Assembly: GCA_017503645.1 (NCBI GenBank)
Contig: JAFVSR010000005.1
Span: 1 to 58,493, forward strand
DNA length: 58,493 nucleotides
Origin: Bacteroidaceae bacterium
GTDB lineage: Bacteria > Bacteroidota > Bacteroidia > Bacteroidales > Bacteroidaceae
Direction of reading: 5' to 3'
The translations under genes and the position numbers were made by a program. The notes beneath the pieces were generated by a model. It made no database searches, had not been told where the DNA came from, and was given only the letters and a program-made list of their open reading frames with translations. Of this stretch, positions 46,132 through 55,510 are shown piece by piece. Each line of letters opens with the position of its first letter. Position 1 is the first letter of the stretch.

Positions 46132-46142
46132 CATCTCCCTGC

Positions 46143-46187
46143 AAAACGAGGCTGACTAAAAAGTATTTTTTAGCAGCCTCGTTTTTT
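46143..46187 (+). terminator. Terminator of the rhomboid operon
   Basis: AAAACGAGGCTG (46143-46154) pairs with CAGCCTCGTTTT (46174-46185). CTAAAAA and TTTTTAG extend the pairing inside. It ends in six T residues. Confidence 0.85.
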
Positions 46188-46252
46188 ATCTATTCGCACT
46201 GCTTGTGGCAAAGAATTTCCGCTAATTATATAAATAATTAAGAAAAAAACGC

Positions 46253-46260
46253 TATATTTG
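46253..46260 (+). promoter_or_regulatory. Promoter -7 box of secDF
   Basis: TATATTTG matches TAnnTTTG, about 50 bases before the secDF start. No clear -33 TTTG. Confidence 0.55.
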
Positions 46261-46310
46261 CGCGCATTTAATAAAACGGACAAATAAATCATAAATAAAA
46301 ATTAATCAAA

Positions 46311-49277
46311 ATGCAGAACAAAGGATTTGTAAAAGTTTTTGCGCTACTGCTGACATTGGTATGTTTGTTCTACCTTTCATTCTCGTTTGTAACCGGTTAT
46401 CATATGGACCAGGCTGCGAACGACCCCAAAGGTGAACAGCACTATCTCGATTCAATGCAGAACGAGAAGGTATGGCTTGGTGTTTACACCCTCAAGCAGA
46501 GCCGCGAAATGGAGATTGGTCTTGGTTTGGACCTCAAAGGTGGTATGTACGTTATTATGGAGGTGTCGGTTCCCGATATCATTAAAGCGCTTGCAGACCA
46601 CAAGAGCGATGTAGCATTCAATCAGGCTGTTGAGGCTGCCCGCGTGGCATCTATCACAAGCCAGAGCGATTACATCACTCTGTTTGTAGATGAGTACAAG
46701 AAGCTGGCACCTGAGGGCAGCCTTGCCGCAATTTTTGCTACCCAGCAGTTGAAGGACAAGGTGAACACCCGCTCAACCGACAGCGAGGTGGTTGCTGTTC
46801 TCCGTAGCGAGGTGCAGGCTGCCATCGACAACTCATTCAACGTATTGCGTACACGTATCGACCGTTTTGGTGTGGTTCAGCCCAACATCCAGACACTCGA
46901 AGGCTCTATGGGCCGTATTATGATTGAACTCCCCGGTGTTAAGGAGCCCGAGCGTGTTCGTAAATTGTTGCAGGGTTCGGCCAACCTTGAGTTCTGGGAT
47001 ACATACAACGCTTCTGAGATTGTTCCCGCTCTTATGACTGCCGATGCCAAACTTGCTGCCGTAGCACAGGCTGCCGAGCCCGTTGCCGAGGAGGCTGCAA
47101 CAGAGGCCGAGGCACCTTCTAAAGAGGATGTTGCCGTTGACGATATTGAGGCTGCCATCACAGGCGAGAATGCCGCAGAGGAGAATGTGGATGTTGAGGC
47201 TTTGAAGAAGCAGCACCCCTTGCTCTCTCGTTTGCAGCCCGTGCAGGCCAACGCTGTTGGTAGCGTAATAGGTTATGCTCACTACAACGACACAGCAGCC
47301 ATCAACGCACTCATTGCTACTCCCGAGTTCAAGAGCGTTATGCCTCGTGAACTTCGTCTTTATTGGGGTGTTGAGGCTATCGACCGCGAAACAACAAATC
47401 AAATCTACGAGCTCTATGCCATCAAGTGCGTGCAGCGCAACGGCCGTGCCCCCATCGAGGGTGACGTTGTGGTGGATGCTACCGACACATTCGACCAACA
47501 CGGTCGTCCCTGTGTGACAATGGCAATGAACAGCGACGGCGCACGTCGTTGGGCACAGCTCACAAAGGCCAACATCAACAAGGCTATCGCCATTGTACTC
47601 GACGGCTATGTTTACAGCGCACCTATGGTGAGCAACGAAATCACAGGTGGCCGTTCCGAGATTAAAGGTAACTTCACTATAGAAACCACAAAGGACTTGG
47701 CCAACGTGCTCCGCTCGGGTAAAATGCCCGCGCCCGCGCGTATTGTACAAGAGGATATAGTAGGTCCTTCACTCGGTCAGGAGTCTATCAACCAGGGTAT
47801 GATGTCGTTCATCGTGGCGTTCATATTGCTTATGATTTATATGTGCGCTATCTATGGTGTTATCCCCGGTATGGTTGCCAATGCCGCTCTGTTGATGAAT
47901 CTCTTCTTCACACTCGGTGTGCTTGCATCGTTCCAGGCTGCCCTCACAATGTCGGGTGTTGCCGGTATCGTGCTCACATTGGGTATGGCTGTGGATGCCA
48001 ACGTGCTCATCTATGAGCGCACAAAAGAGGAGCTTGCAGCAGGCAAGAACACCCGTGCTGCTCTTGCCGATGGTTACAGGAACGCTTTCTCTGCAATCTT
48101 CGACTCTAACTTCACATCAATCATCACAGGTGTCATCCTGTTCTACTTCGGTACAGGCCCCATCCGTGGTTTTGCAACAACCCTTATCATCGGTCTGCTC
48201 TGTTCGTTCTTCACCGCAGTGTTCCTCACACGTGTTGTTTACGAGCACTTTATGAACAAGGACAAGTGGCTCAACCTCACTTTTGTTACAAACTTCTCGA
48301 AGAACTTGATGATTGGTACAAAGTTCGATTTCCTTAAAATGTCCAAGAGCTACGGTATAGGTCTTGCAGTGGCTATTGTTGCTATCTTGGTTTCGTTTGC
48401 TGTTCGCGGTTTGAGCCAGAGCATCGACTTTACAGGTGGTCGTAACTTTGTTGTTCAGTTCGAACAGCAGGTTGAGCCCGAAACCGTGCGCGAGATTCTC
48501 CGCGAGAAGATTACCGAGGATAATGTTCAGGCTATTGCACTTGGTACCGACGGCAGAACAATCCGCATTACAACCAACTATCGCATAACCGATCCTTCGG
48601 AGAATGTAGATGCCGAGATTGAGAAATTCCTCTACGACGCATTTATGGAGAAAGGCTTGCTCAGCAAGGATCTTACACTTGATACATTTGTTGATTACGA
48701 CAACCGTGCAGGTGGTTCTATAATCAGCTCGCAGAAGGTAGGCCCCAGCATCGCCGAGGATATTAAGGATGCTGCCATCGTATCTGTGGCATTGGCTCTT
48801 GTGGCTATCTTCCTCTACATCCTTGTACGTTTCCGCAATGTGGCATACAGCGTGGGTTCTATCGTGGCTTTGGCTTGCGACGTGTTCCTCATCATTGGTT
48901 GCTACTCGTTGTGCCACGGCTGGATTCCTATGTCGTTGGAGATTGACCAGGTGTTCATCGGTGCCATCCTCACCGCCATCGGTTACTCTATCAACGATAA
49001 GGTGGTTATCTTCGACCGTGTACGTGAGTTTGCTTATCTCTATCCCAAACGCGATAAATATACATTGTTCAACGACTCTTTGAACACAACACTTGCCCGT
49101 ACTATCAACACATCGTTCAGTACATTGGTGGTGTTGCTCGCAATCTTCATCTTGGGTGGTGACAGCATTCGCAGCTTCTCATTTGCAATGATTCTCGGTG
49201 TTATCTTCGGTACACTCTCTTCATTGTTCGTAGCTGCTCCTATTGCTTACAGCATTATCTCTAAAGGTAAGAAATAA
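46311..49277 (+). CDS. secDF: Fused protein translocase subunit SecDF
   Basis: A 988-residue fusion of SecD and SecF, the proton-driven partner of SecYEG that pulls proteins across the inner membrane. A first membrane segment (about 8-28), the large periplasmic SecD domain with LGLDLKGGMYVIMEV (about 67-81), and the SecD membrane core with GMAVDANVLIYERTKEEL (about 560-577) are followed by the SecF half (from about 680) with SIDFTGGRNFVVQF and GYSINDKVVIFDRVRE. An Ala/Glu-rich insertion lies at about 248-300. Fusion is normal for Bacteroidota. Transcribed alone with an ideal terminator. Confidence 0.97.
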   Translation: MQNKGFVKVFALLLTLVCLFYLSFSFVTGYHMDQAANDPKGEQHYLDSMQNEKVWLGVYTLKQSREMEIGLGLDLKGGMYVIMEVSVPDIIKALADHKSDVAFNQAVEAARVASITSQSDYITLFVDEYKKLAPEGSLAAIFATQQLKDKVNTRSTDSEVVAVLRSEVQAAIDNSFNVLRTRIDRFGVVQPNIQTLEGSMGRIMIELPGVKEPERVRKLLQGSANLEFWDTYNASEIVPALMTADAKLAAVAQAAEPVAEEAATEAEAPSKEDVAVDDIEAAITGENAAEENVDVEALKKQHPLLSRLQPVQANAVGSVIGYAHYNDTAAINALIATPEFKSVMPRELRLYWGVEAIDRETTNQIYELYAIKCVQRNGRAPIEGDVVVDATDTFDQHGRPCVTMAMNSDGARRWAQLTKANINKAIAIVLDGYVYSAPMVSNEITGGRSEIKGNFTIETTKDLANVLRSGKMPAPARIVQEDIVGPSLGQESINQGMMSFIVAFILLMIYMCAIYGVIPGMVANAALLMNLFFTLGVLASFQAALTMSGVAGIVLTLGMAVDANVLIYERTKEELAAGKNTRAALADGYRNAFSAIFDSNFTSIITGVILFYFGTGPIRGFATTLIIGLLCSFFTAVFLTRVVYEHFMNKDKWLNLTFVTNFSKNLMIGTKFDFLKMSKSYGIGLAVAIVAILVSFAVRGLSQSIDFTGGRNFVVQFEQQVEPETVREILREKITEDNVQAIALGTDGRTIRITTNYRITDPSENVDAEIEKFLYDAFMEKGLLSKDLTLDTFVDYDNRAGGSIISSQKVGPSIAEDIKDAAIVSVALALVAIFLYILVRFRNVAYSVGSIVALACDVFLIIGCYSLCHGWIPMSLEIDQVFIGAILTAIGYSINDKVVIFDRVREFAYLYPKRDKYTLFNDSLNTTLARTINTSFSTLVVLLAIFILGGDSIRSFSFAMILGVIFGTLSSLFVAAPIAYSIISKGKK

Positions 49278-49294
49278 GAGAGGTATAATACGAT

Positions 49295-49332
49295 AAAAAA
49301 TCTCCATCAGCAGTTGTTGATGGAGATTTTTT
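49295..49332. terminator. Bidirectional terminator secDF / DUF2851
   Basis: A perfect 15-bp stem (49295-49309 with 49318-49332) with A6 and T6 ends and further T residues. It lies between two convergent genes. Confidence 0.9.
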
Positions 49333-49354
49333 TTTATTTAGCTATATCGGTTTG

Positions 49355-50263
49355 TCACTCTTTGTTTACAAAAGGGCACTCCCCGCATCGCTGTTTTGTG
49401 CAGTAGGCATTGTTTAGCTGTATAAGTGCCTGCGATTCTGCGGCATTGCTTGCACATATCCCTTGCTCTGCCCAACGGCGTATTATGCCGTTGTCCTCAC
49501 TGTTTATGTCGTGTAGGTACTCCTCGGCCTTTTTGCATAGGTTGACATCGAGGCGGTGCTTTCCATAGCAGTATAGCATAGGAACCACGGTGTTTATTAT
49601 AAGCACGTCGAGTTGGCGGTTCTTTATATCTCCGGTGCCCACGGTGGTTGTTCCGCCAAACTGCGTGTGGTGTTGCCAATAGTAGCTTGGCTGAACCTGA
49701 AAGAGGCGGCGCAGCTCGGTTACGGTGTCGCACTGGGCTATGCGGTCTATGCTCACACTGCCACGCTGCCACAACGCGGCCAGGCGTGCGATGCGTATGT
49801 GCGGCGTCGCGCTTCCGCTCCACTTGCCGTGTTCCATCTCCTGCAGGCTGAATTTGCTCTTCAGGAATCTGTATTCGCGTAGCAGCGTGTTGTAGTAATT
49901 GCTTGCCGTGGCTTCGCTTCTGTAGTATTGTGGTATGCTCTCCTCGCAGAGAAGGCCGGCTTGACCAAAAAATATTGCTTCTATCTGCTCAATGTTGTCG
50001 CTATGCTTGCCCAGCGCCTGTATGTTCAGCAGTGTGGCCCACTCCTCAAAAATATTGCTCTGTATGCCGAACCCGAAACTGCGGGCAAGCAGCCTGAACA
50101 AGGCTTCGTTCCACCTTTTTCCGCTCTTCTCGTATAGCATCGTGAGGCGTTCGCATTTTTCCTCGATGCGCAAGGCGAGCAACTGCGAAAGGCCGTTGCG
50201 CAGATAGACCTCGCCGCATTCTGTTATGTTGCAGCGGGGTGGGTTTGTGTGGTTCTTATGCAT
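49355..50263 (-). CDS. DUF2851 family protein, N-terminally short
   Basis: A 302-residue protein that matches the middle and C-terminal part of the DUF2851 family as I know it: FGFGIQSNIFEEWA, the IEAIFFGQAGLL stretch near 93-104, the INTVVPMLYCYGKH stretch near 225-238, and the Cys-rich C-terminus CTKQRCGECPF. Family members usually have about 420 residues; the first 120 or so are missing. The 39 bases up to the 7TM-HD gene contain no space for them. It may be a shortened but working variant or a decaying gene. Function of the family is unknown. Confidence 0.75.
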   Translation of the reverse strand: MHKNHTNPPRCNITECGEVYLRNGLSQLLALRIEEKCERLTMLYEKSGKRWNEALFRLLARSFGFGIQSNIFEEWATLLNIQALGKHSDNIEQIEAIFFGQAGLLCEESIPQYYRSEATASNYYNTLLREYRFLKSKFSLQEMEHGKWSGSATPHIRIARLAALWQRGSVSIDRIAQCDTVTELRRLFQVQPSYYWQHHTQFGGTTTVGTGDIKNRQLDVLIINTVVPMLYCYGKHRLDVNLCKKAEEYLHDINSEDNGIIRRWAEQGICASNAAESQALIQLNNAYCTKQRCGECPFVNKE

Positions 50264-50302
50264 AGCTGTTCTCTATGTTCACGTGCACGCGCGCGTATAT
50301 AT

Positions 50303-52369
50303 TTAAGGAGCCTTTTGCTCTTTTTTCTCTTCGGGGTAGCTTATGCGTGTGTGGTATATAGCCTTCAAACGCTCTTTGAATACCTCTTTTATTGTGTGTA
50401 TATCTTGGAAGGTGAGAGGGCATAACTCAAGTTCGCCGCCGGTTATCTTGGGGTTTATTACATCATCGACCTTCTTTTCAATGTTGGCTGCAGTGTACTC
50501 CTTTATGCTGTGCGATGCGGCCTCCACGCAGTCGGCAAGCATAAGTATGCCTTGCTCTCGTGTAGTTGGGTTAGGCCCGGGGTAGGTGAAAAGCGCCTCG
50601 TTAATCTTCTCGTCGGGGTGCTCATTCTTGTAGTTGATGTAGAAGTAGCCTGTTTTTGAGAGCCCGTGATGCGTGACGATAAATTCTTTTATCTTCTTGG
50701 GCAGATGGTGGCGCTCGGCTATCGCAGCACCCTCCGTCACGTGTCTTATTATTATCTGTGCGCTCGCTTGATATTCAAGCTCGTCGTGAGGGCTCTTGCC
50801 TCCACTCTGGTTCTCGGTAAAGTATATGGGGTTGTTGCTTTTGCCTATGTCGTGGTAGAGCGCGCCGGTGCGTACCTCCAGGCTGTTTGCTCCTATGGCG
50901 CGTGCCGCCTCGGCCGCCAGATTGGCTACCTGCATAGAGTGCTGGAATGTGCCCGGTGCCTCTTGCGAAAGTTTCTGCAGCAGGGGATTGTTGAGGTTTG
51001 ACAGCTCTATGAGCGTGATGTTGGAGACGAATCCCAATAGCTTCTCTATGATGAACATAAGCGGGTAGGCAAAAAGTATGAGCACTGAACTTATGACAAA
51101 ATAGATATACATTATCAGGTTCATCTTGGTAATGTCGTTCTCCACAATGAGCTCGTATGCAAGAAATGTGGCACAGTATGTGGCAAGCACTATAAATGAG
51201 GTGCGGAACATCTGTGAACGCGACGACAACTCCTTGAGGCTCAATATTGCGGCATACCCTGCAAGCACTTGTAACAGTATGAACTCGTATGGCGAGTTGA
51301 GCATTATTGAACACATGAGGATGCCTATGGTGTGTGTGATGAATGCGGTTCTTGGGTTGGTGAAGAGGCACAGCATCATTGGCGCCAGTGAGAACGGCAA
51401 CAAGAATACATTGCCAAAGCGGGCCTCCATCATTATTCCCACAACAACGGGGAATATTGTTACCGAAAGTATTACCAGCAGAAATTTGTTGTTGTTGCTC
51501 TTTATGTCGGGGTTGTATATGTAAATGTATGAGAGCAACAGCGAGAAGGCGATTATTACAAAAAGAATCTGCCCCAGGAGCATAGTGGTTGTCTTGTAGT
51601 TGTTGTCCTGCCTTTTGTCAATCTCATACTGGTACGATTTGAGTATCTGGTATGTCTTGGCATCAACAATGTCACCACGGCTCACAATCTTCTGCCCGTT
51701 TTGTACAATACCTTCGCTTATGGGGAGCGATACGAGCTCCTCTTCCAACAGTGCGTGGCTTCTTGCGGAATCGTACCTTATGTTGGGCTCAATGAAATTG
51801 TATAGCTTGTATGCTGCAATAAGGTCGGCAGGTATTGTGTCTGCGGCAAGGAGTGTTCTGTAGGCTTTTTCTGTGGTAATGAAATTCTCCTTGGATGTGC
51901 TGCTGGCAAGGTGGTCGTTAATCACGTTCACCGTTTTTGCTCTGTTGTTGTCCATTATCTCCTTGTCGCTCTGAGAAATGATACCGCGGTTGTACAGCCT
52001 GATGAGCGTGTTGTAGTAGTTTATATATGCTTCGCGTGGCACCTCCTCGCTTGCATTGCTGTAGAAGCGGTTCTTCAGTTGTCGCAGGTTCTTTATGGCT
52101 ATTGCCGAGTCTTTGGCAAAATAGAGCTCAAAGTGGGCCGCAATGCTGTCTTTCTCTTTGTCAAGCTGTGCCTCGCTTTTGTATATGGGGAAATCAAATG
52201 GCGCAATAATCTGCCCGTAGTTCCACGGTGCCGCCTCGCTATAGTTGTAGTTGAATACATTGTTTCTTGGCATAAAGTATATGATTAGCCCCATACAAAG
52301 AAGCGATACTGCTGCCTGGAACAATGTCTTCATACGTTTTTTGAAGATGTTTTTCAAACTCTCTTTCAT
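50303..52369 (-). CDS. 7TM-HD membrane phosphohydrolase (PgpH/YqfF type)
   Basis: A 688-residue membrane protein: one N-terminal membrane segment (about 15-32), an extracytoplasmic domain to about 265, a block of seven hydrophobic helices (about 270-455), and a cytoplasmic HD domain with HSMQVANLAAEAARA (His near 475), YHDIGKSNNP (HD near 503) and further HxxH ligands. Homologues in Firmicutes degrade cyclic di-AMP, which I infer here. The frame extends to 52420, where the transcript start is predicted, so the ATG at 52369 is chosen. The DUF2851 gene follows. Confidence 0.88.
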   Translation of the reverse strand: MKESLKNIFKKRMKTLFQAAVSLLCMGLIIYFMPRNNVFNYNYSEAAPWNYGQIIAPFDFPIYKSEAQLDKEKDSIAAHFELYFAKDSAIAIKNLRQLKNRFYSNASEEVPREAYINYYNTLIRLYNRGIISQSDKEIMDNNRAKTVNVINDHLASSTSKENFITTEKAYRTLLAADTIPADLIAAYKLYNFIEPNIRYDSARSHALLEEELVSLPISEGIVQNGQKIVSRGDIVDAKTYQILKSYQYEIDKRQDNNYKTTTMLLGQILFVIIAFSLLLSYIYIYNPDIKSNNNKFLLVILSVTIFPVVVGIMMEARFGNVFLLPFSLAPMMLCLFTNPRTAFITHTIGILMCSIMLNSPYEFILLQVLAGYAAILSLKELSSRSQMFRTSFIVLATYCATFLAYELIVENDITKMNLIMYIYFVISSVLILFAYPLMFIIEKLLGFVSNITLIELSNLNNPLLQKLSQEAPGTFQHSMQVANLAAEAARAIGANSLEVRTGALYHDIGKSNNPIYFTENQSGGKSPHDELEYQASAQIIIRHVTEGAAIAERHHLPKKIKEFIVTHHGLSKTGYFYINYKNEHPDEKINEALFTYPGPNPTTREQGILMLADCVEAASHSIKEYTAANIEKKVDDVINPKITGGELELCPLTFQDIHTIKEVFKERLKAIYHTRISYPEEKKEQKAP

Positions 52370-52426
52370 ACTGCAGGTTATTAAATGTGTTATAGCCGTT
52401 TTGTGTGCCATTACAGCCAATTATTA

Positions 52427-52456
52427 CAAAAGTACTAAAAAATAACAAATATCAAA
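52427..52456 (-). promoter_or_regulatory. Promoter of the 7TM-HD gene
   Basis: On the minus strand TTTG (complement of 52453-52456), 18 bases, TACTTTTG (complement of 52427-52434). Start near 52421. Confidence 0.65.
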
Positions 52457-52515
52457 GGTTCGCACATTTTCTTATTTACTTTATACCGCTCTGTTCGAAA
52501 AATAAATGGATTTAT

Positions 52516-52546
52516 TTTGTTAAGAAACCAACTTGTAGTAATTTTG
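52516..52546 (+). promoter_or_regulatory. Promoter of gltX-waaA
   Basis: TTTG at 52516-52519, 19 bases, TAATTTTG at 52539-52546. A full consensus promoter with start near 52553, leaving a leader of about 90 bases. Confidence 0.8.
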
Positions 52547-52570
52547 TAGAGTTATAATTTGCGGTACTCT

Positions 52571-52606
52571 GCATTTGCACTCCATTGGTGCGTCTTGTGT
52601 AAATGC
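52571..52606 (+). promoter_or_regulatory. Leader hairpin of gltX
   Basis: GCATTT (52571-52576) pairs with AAATGC (52601-52606), continued by GCAC (52577-52580) with GTGC (52588-52591) after a nine-base bulge. No T-box features were recognised. Confidence 0.35.
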
Positions 52607-52642
52607 CACATATGCAGGGTGTTGCTGTAAAAATAAAAGATT

Positions 52643-54160
52643 ATGAGTGAAAGAAAAGTAAGGGTGCGTTTTGCTCCCAGCCCCACAGGCCCTCTGCACA
52701 TTGGTGGTGTGAGAACGGCTTTGTATAACTATCTCTTTGCAAAACAGAATGGCGGAGATCTCATCTTCCGCATCGAAGATACCGACTCTAACCGCTTTGT
52801 TCCCGGTGCCGAGGAGTATATTCTGGAGTCGTTCCGTTGGTTGGGAATAAAGTTCGACGAAGGCGTGACCTTTGGCGGCGACTGCGGCCCCTATCGCCAG
52901 TCGGAGCGCCGCGACATATACAAGAAATATGTTCAGGTATTGCTCGACAGCGGCAAGGCATACATTGCATTCGATACTCCCGAGGAGCTCGAGGCAAAAC
53001 GTGCCGAAATAGATAATTTCCAGTACGACGCATCCACCCGCCTCTCTATGCGCAACTCCCTTGCACTGCCTGCCGATGAGGTTAAGGCCCTAATAGATGC
53101 CGGCAAGCAGTATGTGGTGCGTTTCAAGGTGGAACCGGGCGAGAAGGTTGTTGTGAACGACCTTATACGCGGCGTTGTCACCATAGACTCATCTATTCTC
53201 GATGACAAGGTGCTCTACAAATCGGCCGACGAGTTGCCCACATACCACCTTGCCAACATTGTTGACGACCATCTGATGAACATCTCGCACGTAATCCGTG
53301 GCGAGGAGTGGCTGCCTTCGGCCCCTCTTCACGTGTTGCTCTATCGTGCCTTCGGTTGGGAGGATACTATGCCTCGGTTTGCACACCTGTCGCTGTTGCT
53401 CAAACCCGAGGGTAATGGCAAGCTCAGCAAGCGCGATGGCGACCGCTTGGGCTTCCCCGTGTTCCCTCTGGAGTGGCACGATCCCAAGAGCGGTGCGGTG
53501 TCGTCGGGCTTCCGCGAAAGCGACTATCTGCCCGAGGCGGTTATAAATTTCCTTGCCCTTTTGGGTTGGAACCCCGGTGACGACGTGGAAATGATGTCGA
53601 TGGACCGGCTCATTGAAAAGTTCGACCTTGCCAAGTGCAGCAAGGCCGGTGCCCGTTTCGACTACAAGAAGATGATTTGGTTCAACCACGAATATATATT
53701 GCAAAAAGATGACCGCGAGATAGCTGAGATTTTTATGCCCGTGGTGCAATCTCACGGAGTGGAGACCAATATGGAACTGCTCACAAAGATTGTTTCCCTT
53801 ATGAAGGGCCGTGTGAACTTTGTGCACGAATTGTGGGATGCTTGCAGTTTCTATTTCATAGCTCCCGTGGAGTATGATGAAAAAACAGCGAAAAAACGTT
53901 GGAAGGAGGACTCCGCCGCCAAAATGGCAGAACTTGCGGACCTGCTCGAGGGGCTTGACGATTTCTCTATCGAGAGCCAGGACAAGGCAGTTCACGAATG
54001 GATAGAGGCAAAAGGCTATGGTATGGGCGAGATTATGAACGCATTCCGTCTGGCTCTTGTGGGCGAGGGAAAAGGACCGCAGATGTTCGATATTTCGGGG
54101 TTGATAGGCAAGGAGGAGACATTGGCGCGCCTGCGTAGAGCAATAAACGTTTTAGGATAA
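52643..54160 (+). CDS. gltX: Glutamyl-tRNA synthetase
   Basis: A 505-residue class I synthetase. The HIGH-type motif lies in [14 protein letters not shown] (9-22) and the KMSKS counterpart is KLSKR (260-264). The C-terminal helical anticodon-binding domain is complete. The discriminating type (tRNA-Glu only) cannot be told from the one that also charges tRNA-Gln; presence of glnS elsewhere would decide. It is followed by waaA after 13 bases and has a structured leader. Confidence 0.95.
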   Translation: MSERKVRVRFAPSPTGPLHIGGVRTALYNYLFAKQNGGDLIFRIEDTDSNRFVPGAEEYILESFRWLGIKFDEGVTFGGDCGPYRQSERRDIYKKYVQVLLDSGKAYIAFDTPEELEAKRAEIDNFQYDASTRLSMRNSLALPADEVKALIDAGKQYVVRFKVEPGEKVVVNDLIRGVVTIDSSILDDKVLYKSADELPTYHLANIVDDHLMNISHVIRGEEWLPSAPLHVLLYRAFGWEDTMPRFAHLSLLLKPEGNGKLSKRDGDRLGFPVFPLEWHDPKSGAVSSGFRESDYLPEAVINFLALLGWNPGDDVEMMSMDRLIEKFDLAKCSKAGARFDYKKMIWFNHEYILQKDDREIAEIFMPVVQSHGVETNMELLTKIVSLMKGRVNFVHELWDACSFYFIAPVEYDEKTAKKRWKEDSAAKMAELADLLEGLDDFSIESQDKAVHEWIEAKGYGMGEIMNAFRLALVGEGKGPQMFDISGLIGKEETLARLRRAINVLG

Positions 54161-54173
54161 GAAAACCTCCATT

Positions 54174-55397
54174 ATGTACACGATAGGAATATACATTTAT
54201 ATAGCCTTGATAAGGCTTGCCGCGCTTTTCGGCCATCGAAAGGCCAAGCAGATGCTTGAGGGGCACAGCGAAATCTTCCCGGCCCTTAAAGAGAAAATAA
54301 AGGACGGAACCAATTATATATGGTTTCACGCCTCCTCGCTCGGTGAGTTTGAGCAAGGTCGCCCAATGATAGAGAAATTCCGTGCAGAGCATCCCGAATA
54401 TCGCGTTGTTCTCACCTTCTTCTCGCCGTCGGGCTACCGTTCGGCCCGCAACTACCAACAGGCCGACGTTGTATGCTATTTGCCCTTTGACACTCCGTGT
54501 AATGTCAGGCGTTTCTTGGATTTGGTAAATCCCAAGATGGTCTTTTTTGTGAAATATGAGTTCTGGCTCAATTTCCTTTTTGCCCTCAAAAAACGTGCCA
54601 TACCCACATACAGCGTCTCTTCCATCTTCCGCGAGGAACAGGCCTTCTTCCATTGGTGGGGAGCATATTATCGCAGGGTGTTACGCTGTTTCACCCATTT
54701 GTTTGTGCAGAACGAAAAGTCAAAGGAGCTCCTTGCTTCCATAGGAATCAAAGAGGTTTCGGTGGTGGGTGATACTCGTTTCGATCGTGTTGCCAAAATC
54801 TCGGAGCAGGCACACTTGCTGCCTCTTGTAGAGGCTTTTGCCGAGGGCGGCAATAAAATTTTTATTGCCGGCAGCTCCTGGGGCCCCGATGAGGATGTTT
54901 ACGCCCCCTATTTTAACAATCACACAGGTTGGAAACTGATAATTGCATCGCACGAGGTTAATGAGGAGCGAATAAAGAGTATTCAAGAGAGTATACGTGG
55001 CAATTGCGTGCGCTATACACAGGCCTCTATGGATGATGTGCGCACGGCAAAGTGCCTTATAATCGATTGCTTTGGATTGCTCTCGTCGATATATCGCTAT
55101 GGCGATGTCGCCTATGTGGGCGGCGGTTTCGGCGTGGGAATACACAATATACTCGAGGCGGCGGTGTACGGAATACCAGTGTTCTTCGGCCCTAATAACA
55201 AGAAGTTCCAGGAGGCACAACAGCTGAAAGCGTGCGGTGGTGGCATAGAGATTGTATCGCGTGAGGATTTTGAACAGAAGATGACACTCATAGACAACGA
55301 TGCCGAGGCTGCGAAAAGAGCCGGCGAGGCTGCGGGAAACTATGTTTCGCAGAATGCCGGAGCATCGGCCAAGATATTCAAATTGCTTGGTTTGTGA
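54174..55397 (+). CDS. waaA: 3-deoxy-D-manno-octulosonic acid (Kdo) transferase
   Basis: A 407-residue membrane-linked glycosyltransferase (GT30) that adds Kdo to lipid A precursor. An N-terminal hydrophobic anchor (about 1-20) precedes two Rossmann-like halves; FHASSLGEFEQ near 45-55, the VGDTRFDR motif near 200-207 and YVGGGFGVGIHNILEAAVYG near 311-330 are typical of WaaA. It is co-transcribed with gltX and gives, with lptB and the OstA-like gene, a further LPS step in this window. Confidence 0.94.
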   Translation: MYTIGIYIYIALIRLAALFGHRKAKQMLEGHSEIFPALKEKIKDGTNYIWFHASSLGEFEQGRPMIEKFRAEHPEYRVVLTFFSPSGYRSARNYQQADVVCYLPFDTPCNVRRFLDLVNPKMVFFVKYEFWLNFLFALKKRAIPTYSVSSIFREEQAFFHWWGAYYRRVLRCFTHLFVQNEKSKELLASIGIKEVSVVGDTRFDRVAKISEQAHLLPLVEAFAEGGNKIFIAGSSWGPDEDVYAPYFNNHTGWKLIIASHEVNEERIKSIQESIRGNCVRYTQASMDDVRTAKCLIIDCFGLLSSIYRYGDVAYVGGGFGVGIHNILEAAVYGIPVFFGPNNKKFQEAQQLKACGGGIEIVSREDFEQKMTLIDNDAEAAKRAGEAAGNYVSQNAGASAKIFKLLGL

Positions 55398-55447
55398 TTT
55401 TTGTGTAAAACAATGTGAATTTAGGTGCAGATATTTGAGAAAATTGC

Positions 55448-55455
55448 TATCTTCG
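55448..55455 (+). promoter_or_regulatory. Promoter -7 box of mdh
   Basis: TATCTTCG, about 56 bases before the start codon. The -33 element is unclear. Confidence 0.5.
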
Positions 55456-55510
55456 CATTGTGACTATGGTAAATGAAAGATTTGAATTATAAATATTAAA
55501 TTTTAGAATT

